DNA of 58,049 nt from Chitinophaga pinensis (GTDB lineage Bacteria; Bacteroidota; Bacteroidia; AKYH767-A; OLB10), in assembly GCA_943332105.1 (NCBI GenBank), contig CALQOD010000005.1:1-58049 (forward strand). The letters run 5' to 3'. The position numbers and the translations under genes were made by a program. Every line of letters begins with the position of its first letter. Positions within the stretch are counted from its first letter, which is position 1. Below are positions 52,564 to 58,049 of the stretch, in pieces. The notes beneath the pieces are model-generated. The model was not told where the DNA came from. It worked only from the letters and a program-made list of their open reading frames with translations, and searched no databases.

Positions 52564-54159
52564 ATGAAAAACAGTAAAAATATTTTCCACTCATTCAACA
52601 ACTTATTAATGTTGCTGATTTGCTTTTTGTTTCTATTTCATTCTGCATCTGCTACCAATCGTGACTCACTAAAAACGCCCTCCTTTAAAAATGCAATTAT
52701 AAACGGATTGGTGAGTGATGAGGAACAAATAAGAGCTGGGCTGCTTTACGATGTAACAAGAGATGAAATAGTGTGGGATAAAAAAGGAGACCAGATTTTT
52801 CCTATTGCTTCTTTGACAAAAATGATGGTTGGTTTATTAGCGATTGAGGATATCGAAGCTGGTAAAATATCGATGTCCGATATTATTACGAAAACTGAAA
52901 GTTATAGAAAAAAAATACGTAGAAGAAAGTGGGCTACGTATACAGTTGCATACAATTATTCATTCGAAGATGTTTTAAAAATGGCTATGGTAGCTTCTCA
53001 TAATGAAAGCACCATTTGGATTGCCAAACATTGTTCTGCATCTGTAGAGGAATTTGTTACGAGAATGAACGCAAAGGCAGCTGAACTAGGTCTTAACTCA
53101 ACAAAGTACTATAACACTTCGGGATTACCAGGATATGGCCCTATGCCAGATAACTGTTCTACACCAAGCGACTTGCTACAACTAGGCATGGAAATCACAA
53201 AGCATCCTTTGTTGATGAAAATTACTTCTATTCCATATGCAACCGTAAACAACGGAAAATTCAAAACTACTTACCGCAATCACAACGGACTTGTAATTAA
53301 TTACAATGAAGAAGTAGATGGAATTAAAACTGGTTATACAAAAGCTGCTGGATTTTGTTTGGTATCTACTTGTAGCCGCGGTGGACATAAATTGATGGGA
53401 GTTATTTTAGGCTGCCAGAGTGCTGTTGTGCGCAATGGGCTAGTAGCATCGATGGTAAACAATTACTTTGATGCAATTAAGCTAGGTCGTTTAGGAGAAG
53501 GACCTATAGATGGCTTTGAGTCAAAACTGTTCCTAGATAGTGTAGACCGTAGACTTGCAACAATAACTCCAACTATCGACACAACGACTAGGGTGGCTCC
53601 TGATATAAAGTATGCCTATACTTACAAGACTATTTATGAAAAAGTAAAAACAACGCATACTGTTAAGAGAGGTGAAAACCTAAGTAAAATTGCAGATAAG
53701 TATAATGTAGCACTTAGCGATTTGAAAAAATGGAATAGAATTAAAAAGAATTCTATTCAATCCGGACAAAAGCTTGCACTCTATAAAACAGTAAAGAAGA
53801 AAATACAAATTAAGATTGTTGTTGATCCTGATGAAGAGAAGGAGGATTTGGCCTGTAATAATGTAGATTTAAAATGTACTGAAGAAGAGACAAACGTGTT
53901 AGCAAATTCAAAAACCGATACTAAAACTCAAGTTAAAGAAGGTCCTAAAACTATAATTGTAAAAAATAGTGCTACTGCTAACGCATTTACAAAAAGAGTT
54001 AAACCTGTTTTTATTTACCATACTGTTCAGTCTGGTGATACACTTTGGAGAATATCACAACGTTATCAGTTAAACATTGATGAAATTAAAAAGGCAAATA
54101 ATATTTCCGGTAACACTTTGAAAAAAGGTGTTAAAATCAAAATACCTGTTAAAGGTTAA
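52564..54159 (+). CDS. S11 D-alanyl-D-alanine carboxypeptidase with two LysM domains
   Basis: Periplasmic penicillin-binding enzyme that trims the terminal D-alanine of peptidoglycan stems. From ATG 52564 it has 531 residues: a signal (MKNSKNIFHSFNNLLMLLIC, to ~33), the peptidase domain with Ser83-x-x-Lys86 (ASLTKM), Ser145-x-Asn147 and Lys255-Thr-Gly257. After ~360 come a LysM domain (HTVKRGENLSKIADKYNV), a charged linker with two Cys, and a second LysM at the C terminus (HTVQSGDTLWRISQRYQL). The peptidoglycan-binding LysM pair in place of the usual PBP5-type amphipathic tail is notable. An in-frame start 63 bases upstream would spoil the signal peptide and is rejected. Confidence 0.92.
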   Translation: MKNSKNIFHSFNNLLMLLICFLFLFHSASATNRDSLKTPSFKNAIINGLVSDEEQIRAGLLYDVTRDEIVWDKKGDQIFPIASLTKMMVGLLAIEDIEAGKISMSDIITKTESYRKKIRRRKWATYTVAYNYSFEDVLKMAMVASHNESTIWIAKHCSASVEEFVTRMNAKAAELGLNSTKYYNTSGLPGYGPMPDNCSTPSDLLQLGMEITKHPLLMKITSIPYATVNNGKFKTTYRNHNGLVINYNEEVDGIKTGYTKAAGFCLVSTCSRGGHKLMGVILGCQSAVVRNGLVASMVNNYFDAIKLGRLGEGPIDGFESKLFLDSVDRRLATITPTIDTTTRVAPDIKYAYTYKTIYEKVKTTHTVKRGENLSKIADKYNVALSDLKKWNRIKKNSIQSGQKLALYKTVKKKIQIKIVVDPDEEKEDLACNNVDLKCTEEETNVLANSKTDTKTQVKEGPKTIIVKNSATANAFTKRVKPVFIYHTVQSGDTLWRISQRYQLNIDEIKKANNISGNTLKKGVKIKIPVKG

Positions 54160-54173
54160 TTCCTCATCACTTT

Positions 54174-54731
54174 ATGAAAAACGTATTCTTGACTTTTTTG
54201 TCAGTTATCATTGGCAATTTATGCTTGGCACAAACAGTAAAAAGCACTGTAAAACTTCCTATTGATGAAACATCAAAACTGATCACTTATACTAAAGTTA
54301 TTGATGCTACTAATCAAATGAAAGATATTTTATTTGACAGGGCGCTGGCATGGGCTCATGGTTATTATAAAAATCCTGCCGATGTAATCAGAGAGCAAAA
54401 TAAAGAAGAAGGGAAAATAGTTTGCAAGGGACGTTATAAATTTTCTAATCCTGCGGATAAAAAAGGTTTTGCTACCGATGCCGGATTAATTCAATATACA
54501 TTAACCTTGCTGTTTAAAGATGGGAAAATAAAATACACCTTATCTGAGACAAATTGGAAACAAACTTCCTACTATGCTTGTGAAAAATGGATGGACGCCA
54601 GCAGTCAGTATTACAAAACAGAATTTGAATTTTATTTACAGCAACTTGATTCAAACTCAAAAGAGATTTTAAAATCGCTCGAAAAAGAATGTCTTAATCC
54701 AAAGACAGAAAAAGCAAAAGATAATTGGTAA
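54174..54731 (+). CDS. DUF4468-domain secreted protein
   Basis: A 185-residue exported protein with signal MKNVFLTFLSVIIGNLCLA (cleavage near 19). The body contains the DUF4468 pattern of a TBP-like fold: LITYTKVIDATNQMKDILFD, then IVCKGRYKF and LIQYTLTLLFKDGKIKYTLSE. Function unknown. It lies 14 bases after the LysM peptidase gene, so the two may be co-transcribed. Confidence 0.85.
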   Translation: MKNVFLTFLSVIIGNLCLAQTVKSTVKLPIDETSKLITYTKVIDATNQMKDILFDRALAWAHGYYKNPADVIREQNKEEGKIVCKGRYKFSNPADKKGFATDAGLIQYTLTLLFKDGKIKYTLSETNWKQTSYYACEKWMDASSQYYKTEFEFYLQQLDSNSKEILKSLEKECLNPKTEKAKDNW

Positions 54732-54737
54732 TTAGCT

Positions 54738-55919
54738 TTAAATTTTCCGAGCTGTTGAATTGGAAGTAACAATCGGATTTTCAAAATTTATATTTGCTAC
54801 TTGCACTAAACCTGGAGCATATCCGGGTTTTATTTTTCCAATTGAATTATCCAGCTGTAATGATCTTGCACCGTTAATTGTAGCCCATTTTATCAGACGC
54901 TCAAAAGGAATTTGATTATTTAATTGACTTATCGTTTTTAACTCCTCCCAAACAGATAACTGATAATTACTAGCTAAGCTATCAGTACCTATCACAACAT
55001 TTATTGAATCGTTATTAAAAACATTTAGATCTGGCGTTTCACCTGTGATATACTGGTTTGCATTGACACACAAACACCAAAATAAGTTTTTATTAATACG
55101 ATTTGTCGCTGAAATTTCTTCAGGTGTTGTCTTTACATTGTGTACTAAAATAAAAGGCAAAGCATTGGTCAATTGATTAACAAAGTCTATCAAAACGGAT
55201 TCAATCGTAAGATTATCAAAATCCTGAACAGGTAAATTGTATTTTTCAAATACCTCTTTCAATGGGCCCGACTTGCTTTTACAGAATACAAGTTCATCAT
55301 TGCTCTCATTGATATGAATAGATGTTGTAGAATTATTTTTTAAATGCGCATTAACTAGCTCAACTAATTTTCTACTGATTGAATAAGGTGCATGTAAAGC
55401 CAATGAAGAATTTGTCAGACTGTTTTCTATAAACTCATTCAATAAATGAACACCATTATCGAAACGACTTTGTGCACTTGCAGGTGACATTCCCATCACT
55501 TCAACGAAGGTATGATAATGAATAGGGCTATTCTTTTTAACATCGATTGATATGGAGGAATTAGAAATGTCTCCGACAGCAACTACTCCTTCTTCAAACA
55601 TTTTTTTATCTTGAAGCAACATCGCATTGGTGCATTCTTGAACATTTGACTTATCTCTCCATGAAAATATCTGATCAATAAATCCTGCCATTCCGTTATG
55701 ACGAGGAGTTATCTTATTTTCTAAATGCGAAAGCTCGAGATGACAATGCGCATTTACTAGTCCTGGAATGAGAATACCCTCTACGAATTGATAATCCTGA
55801 AAATTGTCGTCTTGAAAAACGGAAATTATAAGTCCATCCTCATTTAATTCAACAATTCCCTCTCGTAAAGGAGGGCCATCGTTGGTAATGATTAATTCGG
55901 ACTTATAGAAGATTGACAT
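54738..55919 (-). CDS. Amidohydrolase-family deaminase, TRZ/ATZ or aminodeoxyfutalosine-deaminase type
   Basis: Metal-dependent hydrolase with a composite domain at both ends and a TIM barrel. Of 393 residues, the N-terminal strands are STFY-like (SIFYKSELIITNDGPP), followed by the metal motif NAHCHLELSHLENK, later ALHAPYSIS, a conserved His in FILVHNVKT, and the aspartate in VIGTDSLASN near 315. The likely substrate is an aminated purine nucleoside (S-adenosylhomocysteine, methylthioadenosine or aminodeoxyfutalosine); which one is unclear. The ATG at 55919 lies five bases after a full promoter; an upstream TTG (55937) overlaps the -7 box and is rejected. Confidence 0.85.
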   Translation of the reverse strand: MSIFYKSELIITNDGPPLREGIVELNEDGLIISVFQDDNFQDYQFVEGILIPGLVNAHCHLELSHLENKITPRHNGMAGFIDQIFSWRDKSNVQECTNAMLLQDKKMFEEGVVAVGDISNSSISIDVKKNSPIHYHTFVEVMGMSPASAQSRFDNGVHLLNEFIENSLTNSSLALHAPYSISRKLVELVNAHLKNNSTTSIHINESNDELVFCKSKSGPLKEVFEKYNLPVQDFDNLTIESVLIDFVNQLTNALPFILVHNVKTTPEEISATNRINKNLFWCLCVNANQYITGETPDLNVFNNDSINVVIGTDSLASNYQLSVWEELKTISQLNNQIPFERLIKWATINGARSLQLDNSIGKIKPGYAPGLVQVANINFENPIVTSNSTARKI

Positions 55920-55924
55920 GGTCC

Positions 55925-55954
55925 CAAAATTAATCAATTAGCTGTTGCTATCAA
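55925..55954 (-). promoter_or_regulatory. Promoter five bases before the amidohydrolase gene
   Basis: On the minus strand TTG (55954-55952), 19 bases, TAATTTTG (55932-55925), both consensus; five bases to the ATG. It overlaps the divergent rlmN promoter. Confidence 0.75.
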
Positions 55955-55975
55955 TCATGAGTGATAGTATCTTTA
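55945..55975 (+). promoter_or_regulatory. Promoter four bases before rlmN
   Basis: TTG (55945-55947), 20 bases, TATCTTTA (55968-55975), a one-mismatch -7 box (A for G at the last base). Four bases later is the rlmN ATG. Confidence 0.6.
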
Positions 55976-55979
55976 TGCC

Positions 55980-57023
55980 ATGGAAAAACCCAATCTACGA
56001 CATTTGAATTTAGATCAGATGAAAGCTTATTTTGTTGAGATTGGCGAAAAACCATTCAGAGCAAAACAGGTTTACGAATGGCTTTGGAAGAAGTCGGCCC
56101 GTACTTTTAATCAAATGACGAATTTGTCGATTGAAACACGATTGAAACTAGAAGAGAAATTTTCGATTAATCCTGTCTCCGTTCAGAATTATCAGAAGAG
56201 TAACGACAGAACCATAAAGAATGCATTTCAGCTTCACGATGGTTTAGTAGTAGAGGGAGTGCTTATTCCTACAGACACACGCATGACTGCTTGCGTATCG
56301 TCGCAAGTTGGATGTAGTTTAACCTGTAAGTTTTGTGCTACTGGTAAATTAGACCGCGTACGTAATTTACACTTTGATGAGATTTATGATCAGGTCGCAA
56401 TTATTCGTGAGCAGGCAATGGAAAATTATAATATCCAGCTTTCCAATATTGTTTACATGGGCATGGGAGAACCGCTGTTGAATTATGCTAATGTTTTAAA
56501 AAGCATAGAGCGTATTACAGCTTCTGATGGACTAAACATGTCGCACAACCGAATTACTGTTTCTACAGCCGGCGTTGCGAAGATGATTAAAAAGCTTGGC
56601 GATGACGAAGTGAAATTTAATCTTGCTTTATCATTACACGCTGCGAATGACGTGAAGAGAAGTCAGATAATGCCGATTAATGAATCGAATTCATTAGAAG
56701 TATTAGAAGAAGCGCTGAAATATTTTTACGATAAAACAGGAACTCGTATAACGTTAGAGTATATCGTATTTAAAGACTTCAACGATTCACTTCAAGATGC
56801 GAAAGAGCTAGCTTTATTTGCGAGAAAAGTACCTTCAAAAATTAATTTGATTGAATATAACTCGATTGGCGACTCGATGTTTAATAATACTTCCGAAGAA
56901 AAATTAAATAAGTTTTTCCAGTACCTTGCTAAAGAAGGTCTAATTGTTAATTTGAGAAGAAGTCGAGGAAAAGATATTGATGCTGCCTGCGGACAATTAG
57001 CAAATAAGAGTGCAGTAAAATAA
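55980..57023 (+). CDS. rlmN: 23S rRNA (adenine2503-C2)/tRNA methyltransferase RlmN
   Basis: Radical SAM enzyme that methylates A2503 of 23S rRNA and A37 of some tRNAs. The 347 residues have the 4Fe-4S ligands Cys112, Cys116 and Cys119 (CSLTCKFCATGK), the catalytic Cys337 in AACGQLA and the SAM-binding MGMGEPLLNY. All residues for function are present. It is divergent from the amidohydrolase gene with overlapping promoters and converges with ribE after one base. Confidence 0.97.
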   Translation: MEKPNLRHLNLDQMKAYFVEIGEKPFRAKQVYEWLWKKSARTFNQMTNLSIETRLKLEEKFSINPVSVQNYQKSNDRTIKNAFQLHDGLVVEGVLIPTDTRMTACVSSQVGCSLTCKFCATGKLDRVRNLHFDEIYDQVAIIREQAMENYNIQLSNIVYMGMGEPLLNYANVLKSIERITASDGLNMSHNRITVSTAGVAKMIKKLGDDEVKFNLALSLHAANDVKRSQIMPINESNSLEVLEEALKYFYDKTGTRITLEYIVFKDFNDSLQDAKELALFARKVPSKINLIEYNSIGDSMFNNTSEEKLNKFFQYLAKEGLIVNLRRSRGKDIDAACGQLANKSAVK

Positions 57024-57024
57024 A

Positions 57025-57621
57025 TTATTGCTCCGTAATATTTTTCATGTATTGCGCAACATACTTTCCAAGAATATCAAATTCGAGATTGACAATATCT
57101 CCTACTTTCAGATACTGAAAAATTGTATGCTCATAGGTATAAGGAATAATAGCTACCGAAAAACTTCCTTTCGATGATTCTACCACCGTTAGGCTAACAC
57201 CATTCACACAAATAGATCCTTTTGTTACAGTGTAATGCTGACTATTTTTATCAAACTGAAAATAAAAAATCCAGCTACCATCCATCTCATCAATTTGTGC
57301 CAGCGTTGCTGTTTCATCTACGTGCCCTTGTACAATATGTCCATCGAGACGAGAACCCGCCACCATACAACGTTCGATGTTTACTTTAGCACCCACTTGC
57401 AACAAACCTAGATTTGTTTTTGAAAGTGTTTCTGCTATTGCTGTCACGTAATAAGTATCGTCAGTTATATCTACAACAGTTAGGCAAACGCCATTGTGTG
57501 CTACACTTTGATCTATTTTAAGTTCATGGGTGAATGCACATTTAAATCCGAAGGTAATATTGCTTTGCGACTGCTTTATTTCTACCACTTCTGCAATCGA
57601 CTCGATGATTCCTGTAAACAT
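57025..57621 (-). CDS. ribE: Riboflavin synthase, alpha subunit
   Basis: Dismutates two lumazine molecules to riboflavin. The 198 residues are two related lumazine-binding halves, MFTGIIESIAEVVEI with VAHNGVCLTVVDI in the first and LDGHIVQGHVDETATL with GSICVNGVSLTVVES in the second. Length is normal. The ATG at 57621 is four bases after TATCTTTA, a one-mismatch -7 box. Confidence 0.95.
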   Translation of the reverse strand: MFTGIIESIAEVVEIKQSQSNITFGFKCAFTHELKIDQSVAHNGVCLTVVDITDDTYYVTAIAETLSKTNLGLLQVGAKVNIERCMVAGSRLDGHIVQGHVDETATLAQIDEMDGSWIFYFQFDKNSQHYTVTKGSICVNGVSLTVVESSKGSFSVAIIPYTYEHTIFQYLKVGDIVNLEFDILGKYVAQYMKNITEQ

Positions 57622-58049
57622 GTTGTAAAGATAGGAAAGGGATGAAAAGGAATGAAAATGAATGAACTTTTTTTGATTTTATACAATCTGAATTCAACTT
57701 TTATCAAAATTTTCTTTTTAGCTTAAGCGATGAAATTATTCAATCTAATGCTGTTGAATACTAATCGTAGTTATCTATTAGATTTTAAAATCATTATTAA
57801 TGATAGAGCAAAATGGATTATAAACAAAAATAATTTTATAATGCCCATTTGCCTAAATATTATATAATCTAGTGGCAAGTAAAATCTGACGTTTTTTTGA
57901 AGCTCTTTGAAAATTTCAAAACGATGAACTTTTGATTGATTGAACAAAAATTGTAATTATTTGAGTCTGTTAACAATTGATTATTAATGTAATAAGTAAT
58001 AATCGAAAGGCGATATTTGCCACTTTATATTTGAGCACCAAAAATCTTA
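57622..58049. other. 428-base AT-rich end region without a clear gene
   Basis: No convincing coding sequence. A 45-codon frame at 57730-57867 has no family match and no promoter box. Near the right edge TATATTTG (58026-58033) is a -7-like box that could serve a gene just outside the window, without a TTG at the right distance. An imperfect inverted repeat (TTTGAAA, one base, TTTCAAA) lies near 57910. Confidence 0.5.
57626..57633 (-). promoter_or_regulatory. One-mismatch -7 box four bases before ribE
   Basis: TATCTTTA on the minus strand, the same form as the rlmN box, with GTTG (plus-strand reading) between it and the start codon. No TTG at the -33 distance. Confidence 0.35.

Noticed and set aside
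57639-57667. Imperfect GAATGAAAA-type repeats upstream of ribE
   Set aside because: Spacing alternates and units vary; it looks like low-complexity DNA.
57730-57867. 45-codon open frame on the plus strand in the end region
   Set aside because: No consensus box precedes it, and its asparagine- and isoleucine-rich content is what random AT-rich DNA gives.
1-58049. CRISPR arrays, transposons, phage genes, rRNA or tRNA genes, defence systems
   Set aside because: No regularly spaced direct repeats, terminal inverted repeats with a transposase, or recognisable RNA gene was found on reading through both strands.

Overview
The window is low-GC bacterial chromosome from a member of the Bacteroidota. 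Several signs support this: a TonB-dependent receptor paired with a DUF5689 lipoprotein, a gldD gliding-motility lipoprotein, an IPExxxVDY-family protein next to pyruvate kinase, a C-terminal module rich in secretion-type beta strands on a lamin-tail protein, a 30-residue AURKAIP1/COX24-type basic protein, and many promoters of the Bacteroidota type (a -7 box TAnnTTTG, often with TTG or TTTG 17-23 bases upstream) with almost no Shine-Dalgarno sequences. No rRNA, tRNA, CRISPR array, transposase or phage gene was seen. All genes look intact except the first, which is cut by the window edge. Genus cannot be told from the sequence alone.

Layout. 1-4.2 kb: TonB-dependent receptor (5' cut) and a DUF5689 lipoprotein, closed by a strong terminator. 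4.3-11.7 kb: purH, then the cell-shape operon mreB-mreC-mreD-mrdA(PBP2)-rodA. 11.7-13.8 kb, minus strand: waaA (Kdo transferase) behind an outer-membrane barrel protein. 13.9-24.2 kb: a ten-gene tightly packed cassette for activated sugars (DegT aminotransferase, UDP-glucose dehydrogenase, UDP-glucuronate decarboxylase, N-acetyltransferase, Gfo/Idh dehydrogenase, a second UDP-sugar dehydrogenase, galE, rfbB, a WbpP/TviC-type epimerase) ending in a PHP-type tyrosine phosphatase. It makes precursors for surface polysaccharide, but holds no glycosyltransferase, flippase, polymerase or export gene.

24.3-33 kb: housekeeping and small regulatory genes: an 82-residue unknown, trpS, plsC, a bacilliredoxin, a free-standing PAS-like protein, a single-domain response regulator, tadA, IPExxxVDY protein plus pyk, an M42 aminopeptidase and a MacB/FtsX-type permease. 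33-39.5 kb: mutY, ssb, gldD and an SPFH protein on the minus strand, diverging from an HU protein, a TPR protein, the 30-residue basic protein and RNase G. 39.5-47.7 kb: a large lamin-tail surface protein, asd, a DUF3108 protein, scpB and leuS. 47.9-54.7 kb: ftsX-DUF3098-uppP-truB, queA-ispD, a D,D-peptidase with two LysM domains and a DUF4468 protein. 54.7-57.6 kb: an amidohydrolase, rlmN and riboflavin synthase, followed by 428 bases with no convincing gene.

The genes share a strong envelope theme: elongasome (mreBCD/mrdA/rodA), lipid carrier recycling (uppP), divisome (ftsX), LPS core (waaA), phospholipid (plsC), peptidoglycan trimming (S11 peptidase) and surface sugar supply. The most notable non-gene signal is a recurrent promoter layout in which the -7 box lies only 4-7 bases before the start codon, so that transcription would begin at or next to the AUG. 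Seven genes show this with a perfect box and about five more with one mismatch; these look like leaderless or nearly leaderless mRNAs.
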